Source: Eutrigla gurnardus (taxonomy: Eukaryota; Chordata; Actinopteri; Perciformes; Triglidae). From it: DNA of 64,000 nt. Below are positions 52,523-63,336 of this stretch, one piece after another. The notes below the pieces were generated by a model. The model searched no databases. It was not told the DNA's origin and worked only from the letters and a program-made list of their open reading frames with translations. Position 1 is the first letter of the stretch, and every line of letters begins with the position of its first letter. The translations under genes and the position numbers were made by a program. The stretch is taken from positions 7,284,048-7,348,047 of the forward strand of contig OY741267.1 of assembly GCA_963514095.1 (NCBI GenBank), read 5' to 3'.

Positions 52523-53440
52523 CCTGAGACACACACAGAACCCAGAGCTCACCTCCTATGAGAAAAACTACAACTCTCTGAAAAAGCATTCGTAGACGTT
52601 AAAACAGCATGATCTACAGCCTACACGCTCACAACTACTGTGAACCATTTCATCTGGATGTTGACGTCATCCCTAATCCCTGATTGTTCTCACCTGTGCT
52701 CCCCTCCCTGATGTCTATATAGTCTGCGTCTTCCCCTGTCTCGTTGCCAGAGTATCTTGTCCTGCGTGTACTTCCAGCCCAAGACCACAGCCATTGTTTC
52801 ACGACCAAGTATCGTTTGTATTCAAGATTTTCAGGTTATTTCCTCAAGACGAGTGATTTTCTGTTTGTAATGTTTTAAGGTCCAAGTCAGAGTTAAGTTA
52901 TTTGGTAGTTAGGTTTTCCTCCCCTTGGAGCGTTTTCTGTTCTTTAGCCCTTTTAGTAATTCGTAGTTAGGTTTTCCTCCCCTTGGAGCGTTTTCTGTTC
53001 TTTAGCCCTGTTAGTTTTTGTAGCTTCGTATCCTCCCTTTTGGAGTGTTTTTGGTTAGTTAAATTTCATAGTTAGTCCTCAATAGACCAGTATTAGCCTT
53101 TTATTTTGTATTTTGTATCCTCCTTCGGAGCGCTTTTCTGTTTCGGTGTTTGTTGTGTCTGTTTCCTGCCTTTTCCCTTCCCTTCTCCCCTTCCCCTTCT
53201 CCCTTCCCCGTCTCTCCCATTTTCCTGAAGTCAGGGGTCTCAGTTGTCATAGCCGGTTACGTTGTCACTCTGTTTTAGGAGTATTCTCCTAGAATTCTAA
53301 GGCTTGGTTCAACTGTTCACTCTCTGCGCCTGAGTCCTCCTTCTTAGCCCATACCTGACAGTCCTGCTCAATGTGTTAAGTGTCCTGAGGTGATTTCTGT
53401 TGTGATATGACACTATAAATAAAAGTGAATTGTTTTGAAT
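52434..53440. other. Non-coding repetitive block, duplicate of 8751-9740
   Basis: Same order as in copy A: a longer (CA)n tract at about 52490-52520, the 57-bp tandem repeat near 52915-53030, pyrimidine runs and the retroposon tail at about 53375-53440. No gene. Confidence 0.55.
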
Positions 53441-54155
53441 TGAAATTGGACAATATAGAAACAAGACAAGCACACATAATACATGATATGTATCACTGGA
53501 GAAGGAAAGGTTTTGTGACCTCACTGGCACCTGTTAAACATTTGAACCAACTATTCAACCTTTACCATGCATTATTAGAGCCACAACAAGGAGCCACAGT
53601 CAAGTGCAGAGGACATCAAGTGATGAACCAAGAAGCCCACAGTAGAGGCCACTGTGTGAGCTCAAAAGTAACTGCTCTCATTTCTCAGCATTGGTGGCAA
53701 CCCCACCTTAAAGACATCACTAAATATTGTGTGCAGTCATGTGAAATCTGTAATCAGTTTAATCTAAAGGTTTAATTAAAGGCAGGACTAGGACGTTTTC
53801 TAGTCCATTCCATCCAGCGTCTCAGGGACTAGTAGAAAGGGTTAATCGTACTATCAAAGAAGGAATGGCTAAAGTCTGCACACACACAAAACTAACTTAG
53901 ATCAAAGCTCTAGTGCTATTTAACCTGAGATCCACTCCAAATGTGACAATGAATGTCAGCCCACATGAGATTTTGACAAGAAGGAAAATACCCTGTCTAT
54001 TTACTAGACCTCTGTTATTACAGTATGAAGATCTGAGTGAGTATGTTAAACAACTGAATAACACTGTGATAAGCATCTCTCAACAGGTCACAGAAATACT
54101 CACCAAAGAACAGGACCATGACACATCTCCTGTTGGAGTGGGGAGCTGGGTCTGA
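53425..54155 (+). pseudogene. ERV pol (integrase) relic, copy B
   Basis: Frames as in copy A, with the catalytic core deleted in the same way. Differences include four extra codons (FTRP, near 54000) and a TGA near 54152 in the C-terminal frame. Inactive. Confidence 0.65.
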
Positions 54156-54388
54156 AGGAAAGTCAACAAGCTCAATTGGTCCTCCCCCAGGTGGAAGGGA
54201 CCGTATGCACTGACTCGAGACCCTACAGAGAGGACATTGACTGAGGTTCGGACTGACTTAGGAACCTCACTGACTGACAATGAACACGACTCTAGAAATG
54301 AAACCCTACCAGAGACTGGACAGACCTCAACTGACAAAACCCTCCAGAAAGACTCCATGGAGACCAGGTTGTAGTCAGAAGTAGCTTC

Positions 54389-54598
54389 ATGGCAGTCCAC
54401 CACCATCATGACTCGATTCCTGCAAGTTTAAATGTAGCTCATTTAACTTATCAGAACTCCTTGATCTATTTAGATGCTATTGGATTCCCCAGAGGTGTCC
54501 CTGATCAATATAAATTAGTAGATCAAGTCAACGCAGGGTTTGAGTCATCCCTGTTCTGCTGGGCCACTATAAACAAAAATGTGGACAGAATTCATTAA
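54389..54598 (+). pseudogene. ERV env relic, copy B
   Basis: The 69-codon frame is almost the same as copy A. It is followed by broken env-like sequence, interrupted by the MITE at 54778. Confidence 0.6.
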
Positions 54599-54777
54599 AT
54601 TAATTTTAATATTCAAAGGCTTATGTGACTAGAGATGTAATTGCTGGACTACATGAATAATTGGCTGCTACTTCCCTGATGACTTACTAAAATAGAATGG
54701 CCCTTTATTTCCTCTTAGCTGAAAGAGGTGGTGTGTGTGATATGTTTTCCCAAAATTGTTGTTTGTTCATTCCTAAC

Positions 54778-55598
54778 CAGAGATGGACAGAGTTCTCGAC
54801 CCCAGTACTTGAGTAAGAGTACAAATACTAATGGTCAAAATTTACTCCGTTACAAGTAAAAGTAGCTCAGTCGACATGGTACTCGAGTAAGAGTAAAAAA
54901 GTACTTGCTTTTAAAGGTACTTAAGTTTCCAAAAGTACATGCTTTTAAATTTACTTTAAGTAAAAGTAAGAGTAAGAGTAAATTTCAAATAAAATGAATG
55001 GGATCACAGGACTACAGCAGATGTTGCAGATGCAGATGTTTATTAACAATCATTGAAATTGTAACCAAATGAACCTGCACCGTCCAACTAACTCTCTATC
55101 ATTGGGAACTGGAACCCCCTCAAAGACCAATGTTGTCCCCACACCACTGGTTGAGAATCACTGTTTTACAAAAAACGACATCTCTGCGTTCAATAACTCA
55201 ATGTTGAGGTCACTTGTCTTTACAGGAAGGACAATATAGGAGCACAACAAACTCTGTCTCCCCATGTATCCTTATGGGGAGGGATTACGTATTTAACATA
55301 GATCCCAGTGGAGAGCGTGCACTGTGATAGGTTTCCTTCTTTGACAAACACAGCTTGTGTCCAATAGTACTTAAAAAAAAAAAAAAGAAAGGAAAAAAAA
55401 AAAAGACCAGTCCTGAAAGTAACAAGAACTTTTCAGCCTTTCTGGAAATTAACTTGAGTAAAAGTTAAAGTATTTGTCTTGGAAATGTATTCAAGTAAGA
55501 GTAATAAGTACCAAAGAAATCTAATAAAGTACAAATCCTCTGGATATGTACTTAAGTACAGTACTTAAGTAAATTCAGTCCGTTACTGTCCACCACTG
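54778..55598. mobile_element. hAT-type MITE with 8-bp target duplication (copy B)
   Basis: Flanked by TTCCTAAC at 54770-54777 and 55599-55606. Small indels set it apart from copy A (821 against 805 bp), including a longer A run near 55373-55405. Confidence 0.93.
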
Positions 55599-56280
55599 TT
55601 CCTAACAACACAGCCCCAGATGGCTCCATAACTCGAGCCCTCTCTGGCCTCAAAACTATGTCAGAATAGTTATCAGAACACTCAGGGATAGACAATCTGT
55701 TATCTGATTGGCTAAACAGAGCCTTTAGCAAGTGGAAAACATTAATCATGCCTGTGTTACTTTCACTAGTGAATGTAATGTTGCTGCACACCATGTATCA
55801 GGCACCTCTGTCTAAAGTGTATTACCACGGCCATTAATGATTCCCCACACCACCTCCTTATCAATTATCCCAGCATGCAGGTGAAACTGTCCCACTGATC
55901 TCCCTCTCTGAGCCCGGAGAGGATGAGACTGAAGCTTACAAGGATGCTGATGATGAAGACCGCTGTTTGTACTCCTGAATAGTCATAGATACACAGGTTT
56001 TGGTAAAGTTACCACATACCCACATATAGCATTACATACACATAGAGGCGTGAGACTCATAGTTTTCCTCTTATGATTATTGTGCTCATAGCAGACATGT
56101 TATCAGTAGAGTTATGGAAGGTTGTATCCTCCTGGGAAAGAGGTTCTGTTCCTGGTACCATGATGGCTACTCCTGATATGAATTGTTTAGCTTATGCTTT
56201 TAATATTATGATTGTTTTGTTTGATCAACATTGCTCTGTTTAGTACTTCCATATGCATGTGCAATGAAGAACTGCTTGCT

Positions 56281-56296
56281 GCGAGTAACTGCAACG
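56281..56296. other. Empty DIRS integration site
   Basis: GCGAGTAAC directly followed by TGCAACG. The flanks match those at 12558-12566 and 18547-18553. No base is gained or lost on insertion. Confidence 0.93.
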
Positions 56297-56591
56297 AAGA
56301 ACAGCTTACACATACTGGCATACATATAGGATGCTCAACGCAATGAAGACATGCTTACATACCCACTATACGATTATGAGACCTTTATTTGTGTTGTTAT
56401 AATAGAATTGTATCAAAAGGGGGATACAAACCTCCTACCTGGTTGTGTTGCAGCTCAGGACGGTTAGTCACTCACAGTTTGGGGACCTGTTGAGCTGCTG
56501 CTGCACAGAGTTGGGACACAATACAGGAATAACATTCCCACCTGGATTTTTGAGTTTAGTGACATAATAAAATGATGGCAAAAGGGGGAAT

Positions 56592-57078
56592 TGTTAGAAT
56601 TGACTTTTACTTTGTCCACTTTAGACTTGTACTTTTTCACTGAACTCATATAAATCACTGGTTGTGCTCATTAGAACAGTGTGACAGTTAACCTGATAAG
56701 CAGGAACCCGGTGAATCTTCAAGCCCTCTTTGGCCTGTTTGTTAGGTTTGCTATAATAGATACACGGCTGAAGGACAACACCCATACATGTTTCATATTA
56801 CATTTCCGTAAGTTCACGTCAGAGATAACTGACCAGTGAGACTCGGTTGTGTGAAAGTCCAACCTCTGTACGGGGCAGACCCAGCCCAAGAAGATAAAAT
56901 GTGACCAGCACCCAGAAACGGGGCTCGTCTGACTGAGATCCTGCTGGAGATCTGCCATTTTGAGCCCAGCGCTGCCATACTTTACCTGTGACCTGAATAA
57001 ATATATCTGTAAACTGAAGAGTTCTCCGGTTTATCCTTGGACTTCCAACAAAAGAACTGGGGGTTAATAACCATCACA
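56592..57078 (+). mobile_element. ERV 3' LTR, copy B (487 bp)
   Basis: Begins TGTTAG after AAAAGGGGGAAT and ends ATCACA; same length as the copy at 18849. AATAAA lies near 56996. Confidence 0.8.
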
Positions 57079-57184
57079 CCAAGGTTTGATAATGCTGTTT
57101 TATTTTTGTAATACTCCATTTGTATTTTTTTGATGATGATGATGATGATGATGACTGCAGCATCACCATCATTTCTGAAGCTTC

Positions 57185-57937
57185 TGTTATGACTCAGTCA
57201 AGCTGCTGTGTGCTGTGTGTGTGCATGTGTGCCCTGTGTTTTTTCCTCCCTTTAATCTCCTATGCAAATAGGTGTGTACCATACCTGTGCCATGATTGGT
57301 GGAGTGGTTCCAGGCCCTGGCTCTTGATTGGCTGCACTCACAAACCACCTGATATATAAAGAGCCAAGATGGCAGACGTCAGCTGGCAGCAGGCATTCCT
57401 CCTCCTCCTCCTCTTCCTCCTCCTCCTCCTCCTCCTCCTCCTCCTCTTCTTCGTCCTCCTCCTCCTCCTCCTCTTCTTCGTCCTCCTCCTCCTCCTCCTC
57501 CTCTTCTTCCTCCTCCTCCTCCTCCTCCTCCTCCCCTCCCAACCAGCCACACTTCAGTTCAGCTCTATAGTCCTTTTGAGTAGTTTAGTTTCTTTTGAGC
57601 AGTAAGGGTGGACTGCCTGTTTAGTTAACAGTGTTTTCTCCTGTTTATTTAGTTAGGGAGGTAAGTCTTGTGTCATTTGGGTTTTCCTAAGTTTGGTTAG
57701 GTAAGGTTCATCGTTTCCTAGACAGGAACCTTTGGTTTGTTATTTTAGCCTTAGCCCACACTGAAGCCTATAGCTCAGCATATAGATATAATTATCTATT
57801 TTTGTCACTTCAACTATTTTTTTAAAGAAATCATTTTTCTAAGTATTTAACTAAATCATTGTTTGTGGTCACTTGGGACTTGGGGAAGATGGGGCCTTTT
57901 CATGTTGTGTCCTAGTTCCCTAGACTGGGGCATAACA
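57185..57937. mobile_element. Solo LTR, copy B, uninterrupted
   Basis: Starts TGTTATGACTCAG and ends GGGGCATAACA, with CTTC duplicated at 57181-57184 and 57938-57941. It holds ATGCAAAT (57262-57269), two ATTGG boxes, a TATA-like GATATATAAAG near 57351 and an expanded TCC tract at 57398-57535. It contains the uninterrupted LINE target at 57374-57387. It lies immediately upstream of V1b. Confidence 0.88.
57398..57535. repeat. (TCC)n microsatellite inside the solo LTR
   Basis: About 138 bp of TCC units with TTCTTCG interruptions. The copy A counterpart (26412-26470) is less than half as long. Confidence 0.95.
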
Positions 57938-58051
57938 CTTCCATCAGCCTGAATGCAAACAGACTCCAGCAGGAGGAGGAGCTAAGGCTTCATGTAGAAA
58001 CTGAAGAGCTGCTGTGTTCTCTCTATTGTTCATTCAGAACTAGTGAAGATA

Positions 58052-58484
58052 ATGCAGCTCTTTTTAGTTTGGATGATGATGTTCACTTTTCATACTGGTA
58101 AGTCAACTTTAACAAGAGAAGTTGAGTGTTGTCATGAACCTTTTAATACCATTAAACTCAGTTTAAAGAAATACAAATGTGATGATGAATGATATCTTTG
58201 TTCTTTTCAGGATCCTCTGAGGATTTAGTGAAACCGTTGAAAGATGTAATGCTGGCTTTGGAGGGAGACGATGTGACTCTCTCCTGCAACTATACAGGCT
58301 CTGTAAATTACCTCTACTGGTATCAACAGAAGTCCAGTTCTTCTCCACAGCTTCTCATCACGGATTATTCAAAGGAAGTTCCAAGGTTGTCTTTAACACA
58401 TAACAAACCATCTAAAGAGTTTCATCTGGGCATCTCGTCTGCTGCAGTGACAGACTCTGCTGTGTACTACTGTGCTGTGAGGCC
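58052..58484 (+). CDS. TCR alpha/delta V segment V1b (leader 58052-58097, V exon 58211-58484), V2-type 3' flank
   Basis: Leader MQLFLVWMMMFTFHTG and V exon as in V1a: LSCNYTGSVNYLYWYQQ and SSAAVTDSAVYYCAV are intact and in frame. The difference lies behind the RSS. The flank CCTTCAGAGCAAAGACAAAC is that of V2b, not the CCTTTGGATCAAAGACAAC of V1a and V1c, and there is no V2 gene downstream. The segment therefore looks like the product of recombination between V1 and V2 within their shared 3' end. It should still be usable for V(D)J joining. Confidence 0.9.
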
Positions 58485-58522
58485 CACAGTGACAGGAAAC
58501 ACCAAAACTCTGTACAAAAACC
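58485..58522 (+). other. Recombination signal sequence of V1b
   Basis: Heptamer CACAGTG (58485-58491), 22-bp spacer, nonamer ACAAAAACC (58514-58522). Confidence 0.95.
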
Positions 58523-58879
58523 TTCAGAGCAAAGACAAACAATACTGAACAACATCCACTCATGGCAGAGAAGTGTTTGATTCCACACTTACATTGTTGT
58601 TTAATAAAAACATCAGTTTTCATAAATCTCATGAACAGATCAGGATAGAATGTCAGCAGAGCAACTGAATCCATTCTTTGGAAAGAAAACGCTACAGGGA
58701 CTTTAGGTTGATTGAAACTAATTTAAAGTTTTACTGATCATTCTAAATTTTACCTGTCACACATTTTTAATCAATAATCTTCATAAACTGGTTGTCATCA
58801 CAGACTCAGGAATTGATTGATCAGGTTCTGTTGTTCTGTCAGGCTCTGGTTTCCTTTGGTATACCGCAGGGTCCAAACA

Positions 58880-59172
58880 AATTGCTTCTGTTAATACTAC
58901 CACTACTGTTAATGCTACTACTACTATACTACTAACAACACTGAATGCAGTTGGAACCCAAGGGCCTCGGCTGCACGAGATTTCTGCCTAAAAGCGTATT
59001 AAGGCAGTTTTGTCTCGCCACTGTCTCTGTAACGCTTGCCCCTGGGTGATGTTGGGACATTGAAATTGTATTGACTCTGGAAATTTTGAGCTTGAGCTAG
59101 TCCTGCTCAATGTGTTAAGTGTCCTGAGATGACTTCTGTTGTGATATGACACTATAAATAAAATTGAATTAA
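58880..59172 (+). mobile_element. Retroposon insertion downstream of V1b
   Basis: Absent at the equivalent place in copy A (about 28660-28740). The 3' end carries GTGTTAAGTGTCCTGAGATG and ACACTATAAATAAAATTGAA, the same tail as at 9680 and 53375, preceded by AACCCAAGGGCCTCGGCTGC. The 5' part has ACTACTACT repeats. Probably a SINE or truncated LINE. Confidence 0.5.
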
Positions 59173-59581
59173 TGTTGCTGCTTCATTTCATGTGAAGTAC
59201 TGGTGTTCCAAACGTTTCTACCATTGAGGAAATCTAGAACTGAGATTATTTTAAAGCTCTTAAAATTATGTAAACCAGGTGAAATCTTGCTATGTCGTCT
59301 GCTGATGTTAAACATGGTGTTCTAAAGTTGTACAGTGAAAATATTATGTTTTCTCGATTCTCAAAGCGCAAATTCTTTCTTGTGTTTTCCAGCCATGAAA
59401 AGGTAATACATTATCACAGATACCTTGGAGATGGGAGAAAAACCTGGTAGCATGTGAAGTCCTGGTATTCTATGGAAACATTCAGGGAGGAGCTATGATG
59501 TTATAATAGAAGAGAGAGGAACGTCTATACAGTATTCAACAGAGTTCAATACACAAACCATCAACACTATCTTTATTTAAC

Positions 59582-59636
59582 ATGCTGTCACTTCATCATT
59601 GTGTGTTTTCTCTACTGTTTCTTTACATTCTAAGAG
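59582..59636 (+). pseudogene. Orphan V leader exon, copy B
   Basis: MLSLHHCVFSLLFLYILRG with a GTGTGT donor; counterpart of 31306. The V exon is missing, and the next V exon has its own leader. Confidence 0.7.
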
Positions 59637-59985
59637 GTGTGTTTGTTGTTTTTGTATACAAGTCATTTAGAAAGACATTTACAACATGAAATAACAGTTA
59701 TCTCGTCCTTAAGGTGTCATATAGATAGACGGACTTGACAAGGAACTCTTTTGACTCAAACATTTATCATTGTTGATCATTTGGTGGCAGATCAAGTTCC
59801 ATCCAGAAAACCGTATTTCTCCAACAGTCTTTGAGACTCATAACAATAATGTCATCATGCTAAATGTGATGTAAATGTAGAGAGTTCCTCGACACATGAT
59901 AAAGAGGAAGGACCAATGATGTGAAGGCTCAGATCCATCAGAGTATCAATGTTCTTCCTCTCTCTCCTCCCCTCTCACTGCAGAC

Positions 59986-60414
59986 ATGAAACACTGGCTG
60001 AGAAACATCCTGATTCTGACTCTCTGGCTAGGTAACTCTTTAAACCTGCTGATTGTTCTCCTTTAATCAACCATCTTTATTGATTCATCTCTTCCTCTGC
60101 ATGTTCTCTTCTTCCCCAGAGTGTAAAGGAGAAGACAAAGTGAACCAGCCGACAGGAGATGTCATCGCTACTGAAGGACAGACAGTTACACTGGACTGTA
60201 CATTTGAGACCAGTGATATAAGTCCAACTTTGTTCTGGTACAAACAAGAAGTCAATAGTTTCCCAAAGATGATACTGCGACGGTTCTCTTCAAAGACAGC
60301 TAATTCTGAAGAGAAAGGCAGATTTGATGCAACAATCAACAAGACATCAGTTCCTCTGAAGATCCAGAAGCTTCAGCTGTCTGACTCTGCTGTGTACTTC
60401 TGTGCTCTGCAGCC
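59986..60414 (+). CDS. TCR alpha/delta V segment V3b (leader 59986-60031, V exon 60120-60414)
   Basis: Leader MKHWLRNILILTLWL as in V3a. The V exon reads VNQPTGDVIATEGQTVTLDC with the first Cys, then FETSDISPTLFWYKQEVNSF and DSAVYFCALQP. The differences from V3a cluster in CDR1 (SDISPTLFW against SDTYPYLFW), while framework and CDR2 are the same. Open frame and consensus RSS. Confidence 0.92.
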
Positions 60415-60452
60415 CACAGTGACAGGAAACACCACAACTCTGTACAAAAACC
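60415..60452 (+). other. Recombination signal sequence of V3b
   Basis: Heptamer CACAGTG (60415-60421), 22-bp spacer identical to V3a, nonamer ACAAAAACC (60444-60452). Confidence 0.95.
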
Positions 60453-61027
60453 TTTGGAGCAACAACAACACGATACTGCACAACATCCACTAGAGGGAGT
60501 CACACACTGTCTGTCTATGTGAACCAAACTTCATCACAATTGAGTGTTACAGCAAATACTCTGACATCTAGAAGAGCTCAGATCAAACTTTGGTCAACCA
60601 TTATTTTTGGGCTCTTACATATTCATAACTGACTAAATATGGAACATTTTAATGTAACTATACACGTGAGTAAATACCCAGCATCCCAATACATATGATT
60701 ATCATATGTAATAGTTTGTCACTATATTTACTGTTATATTTAAATCCACTGTTTACTATATATCTCCATTAACTGTTTTCCATTGATTTTGTCCTTATCT
60801 TTGTAAAAGAAGTTTCTATGATGTTCTGTCAGGATGTGATTCCATCCAACATCAGAGGCCTCCACTAAAGTTGTTCTCTCTGTTTAATCCTTAAACGTTA
60901 CATTACATTCATGTGACTCAGACTTTTAATCAAAGTGGTTTACAGTAACTGCCTTCAACCATGTGGATAGAACCTGCTAAAGAGTTTCTGTAGACTTTCT
61001 TCTGTCCTGATGTCAATGGGGAACACG

Positions 61028-61250
61028 TTGGAGGGAGTCACACACTGTTACACTGCAATAGTATGTGATGATAGTATATAGTCCAGATAGTTTTCACTCA
61101 TGAGACACTGTTGTGATGAAGGCCTTTAGAAATGATACTACTTTGACATATGATACTAATAAACCATCAACACTACCTTATTTAACAAGCTGTCACTGCA
61201 CCATTGTGGGTTTCTCTACTGTTTCTTTACATTCAAACACGTATGTTAGA
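61028..61250 (+). pseudogene. V2-type 3' flank joined to a decayed V leader
   Basis: At 61027/61028 the V3 downstream sequence switches to GAGGGAGTCACACACTGTTA, the sequence found after V2a (28199). Further on, ACAAGCTGTCACTGCACCAT (about 61184) is a third orphan leader with its ATG changed to AAG and a lost donor. This is a recombination or deletion scar. Confidence 0.6.
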
Positions 61251-61476
61251 ACATGTGAGGCCCACACTGACGAGCTCCTGGAAGCCTTTTCCCCACACTG
61301 TTGTAGTGAACCTTTGACCTCCACTAGAGGGCGGCATGATGAAGTAGGCGGTGCACTTCTTCTGCACGGTGTTCAACCATTCAGTCAATAAGAAGTGCTG
61401 CTGTGAAGAAGAGAACAATTGTGTGAATGTTGAACATCAGCTACTTTCTCCTGTTGATTTAAACCTTGTTGTAGAG

Positions 61477-62003
61477 ATGGAACGTTGGCTGTGGATTATT
61501 CTTGCTGCTCTGTTCTTTGGTAAGATAGAAACAACAACATGTTTGATATTTCCTAAAGATTTACATCAAGTGGAGTTCAGAGCAGGACTCTCTGAACAGT
61601 TGGGCTGATTCTGTCCACAGAGTAACACTGTACAGTTGACATTTCCACTCCTCCTGTCAGCCTCATGAACAATGTTAATGCTTCATTTTCTCTCCTTTTC
61701 CAGGACTGATAGCTGGAGACACAATCTATCCTGTAGAAGATGAAGTCAATAAAAGAGAGGGAGAATCTGTCTCACTCAGATGTAACTATGAGACAACATT
61801 AGAAAGGGTTTTGCTTTTCTGGTACAGACATCATTCTGACATCCAGGCACCTCAGTTTATACTCTGGAAAGGAGCAAGAAGTATAACATCCGATCATATT
61901 CCTGATAATCGATATACATCTGAAACATCGAGAGAGTCAACTGAACTGACCATAAAGAGTCTAACCCTGGCAGACACAGCTCTCTACTACTGTGCTGTAG
62001 AAA
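61477..62003 (+). CDS. TCR alpha/delta V segment V4 (leader 61477-61519, V exon 61704-62003)
   Basis: The leader encodes MERWLWIILAALFFG with a GTAAGA donor. The V exon after CTTTTCCAG encodes GDTIYPVEDEVNKREGESVS, LRCNYETT with the first Cys, VLLFWYRHHSDIQAPQFILW with the core Trp, and LTLADTALYYCAVE with the second Cys. It is a single member of its family here. Compared with V1-V3 it has a longer spacer in the RSS and unrelated flanks, so it was not part of the recent duplications. Whether it is an alpha or delta V cannot be said. Confidence 0.9.
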
Positions 62004-62042
62004 CACAGTGATACAAAGTGTGGAAGAGGCTGTACAAAAAGC
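62004..62042 (+). other. Recombination signal sequence of V4
   Basis: Heptamer CACAGTG (62004-62010), 23-bp spacer, nonamer ACAAAAAGC (62034-62042) with one change from consensus. Confidence 0.9.
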
Positions 62043-62489
62043 TGAACTCAGATATCTGACTACTCTTCAAAGAGGAGGGAAGTGGTATTGAAACCCCAGC
62101 TTCATATCAGATATCAGACTCTGATCATTCCTGTTTCATCAGAGTCACTGTGGTTACAGCTGCTCATGAAACACTGTAGGAGGATTCACATGAGCACCGA
62201 ATCCACATCAGTGCCAAACCACCTGTATGATGGTTCAAACACAAGACTATTTTACAGACTAAATTATTCAGTTTGCATCACAAACATGTTGTTAGGAAGA
62301 GTCGTGCATCAAGTTCAGGTGTGTAGTCTGCTCAGTGGTCCCAAGAAAGGTTATTCCAGGGTGCTGGAAAGGAGGCTCTGATCCAGGATCAGACCTCAGA
62401 TACAGGAGGAGATATTCATATTCTGTCTTGGCCGTGGATCAGTGGATCAGCTCTTTACCCTTGCTGGTCTGTTGGAGCGGTCATGGGAG

Positions 62490-63060
62490 TTTTCCCATCC
62501 AGTGTGCATGTGTTTTGTGGACTTGGAGTAGGCTTAGGACCGTGTTCTGGTGGGAGTCCTGTGGGGGGTACTACAGGAATATGGGGTACCGGGGTCGTTG
62601 CTATGAGCCATGCGGTCCTTGAATAACCAAAGTGAGACTTGTGTCCGTATACTTGTCAAAAGGTCAAAGACATTCCCAGTGTGTGTTGGCCTCCGCCAGG
62701 GTTGTCACTTGTTATAGAAGCTGTTTGGGATCTTCATAGACAGGATCTCAAGGCCCAGCCGGGGGAAGGGGTGTGTCGGTGATGTGGTTCTGTTGGCTCC
62801 TTCAGAACGTGACCTTAAGGAAGCTCTGAGGTGGTTTGCAGCTCAGTGTGAATGAGTCAGTGCCTCCAAGTCTAGGACCATGGTTCTCTGCAGGAGAACT
62901 GTGGAGTCACTATGTGAGTCACCGCCCCAAGTGAGGGAGCTCAAGTATCTCAGGCTGTTTTGCACAAGTGAAGATCGTGGACTGGGGGCCATTTCCAACT
63001 GGGAAAAGGCCCCCGGGTAGGCTTCAATGAACTTATACAGGTTTGACCCCCACAACACTT
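62490..63060 (+). pseudogene. RTE/Rex3-like LINE reverse transcriptase fragment
   Basis: Frames in several phases give CMCFVDLE, a DRV box, VLWGVLQEYGVPGSLL, VGLRQGCHLL, DVVLLAPSERDLKEALRWFA and ELKYLRLF, in the order of an RTE-type reverse transcriptase. It is broken by stops and small deletions throughout. Confidence 0.6.
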
Positions 63061-63123
63061 AGAATATCTGTACAGTTTGCTGTTTGGACTTTTCTGGAGA
63101 TTCCTCCTTCAGTTTGACCTTCT

Positions 63124-63136
63124 AGAATGATGATGG

Positions 63137-63190
<54 letters not shown>
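63124..63190. repeat. (GAT)n tract upstream of V1c
   Basis: About 60 bp of GAT/GATG units followed by AAGAAGACTGCAGCATCTCC, as before the solo LTR in copies A and B but longer. Confidence 0.9.
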
Positions 63191-63191
<1 letters not shown>

Positions 63192-63209
63192 GAAGACTGC
63201 AGCATCTCC

Positions 63210-63235
63210 ATCATTTCTGAAGCTTCCATCAGCCT
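63210..63235. other. Empty site of the solo LTR upstream of V1c
   Basis: CTGAAGCTTCCATCAGCCTG is continuous here. In copies A and B the LTR lies between CTTC repeats at this point, so V1c keeps the ancestral state. Confidence 0.92.
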
Positions 63236-63336
63236 GAATGCAAACAGACTCCAGCAGGAGGAGGAGCTAAGGCTTCATGTAGAAACTGAAGAGCTGCTGT
63301 GTTCTCTCTATTGTTCCTTCAGAACTAGTGAAGATA

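Larger units (their letters stand above)
53441..56591 (+). mobile_element. Endogenous retrovirus 3' half, copy B (no DIRS insertion)
   Basis: Same remnant as 9744-12566 plus 18547-18848, here continuous apart from the hAT MITE. The integrase zinc-binding frame is at 53425-53775, the integrase C-terminal frame at 53913-54155 with a TGA where copy A stays open, and the env relic at 54389-54598. The polypurine tract is at about 56579-56590. The uninterrupted sequence at 56281-56296 is the empty DIRS target. Confidence 0.8.

Noticed and set aside
57252..57605. Open frames of poly-Glu, poly-Arg, poly-Ser or poly-Leu on both strands
   Set aside because: They are translations of the (TCC)n tract inside the solo LTR.
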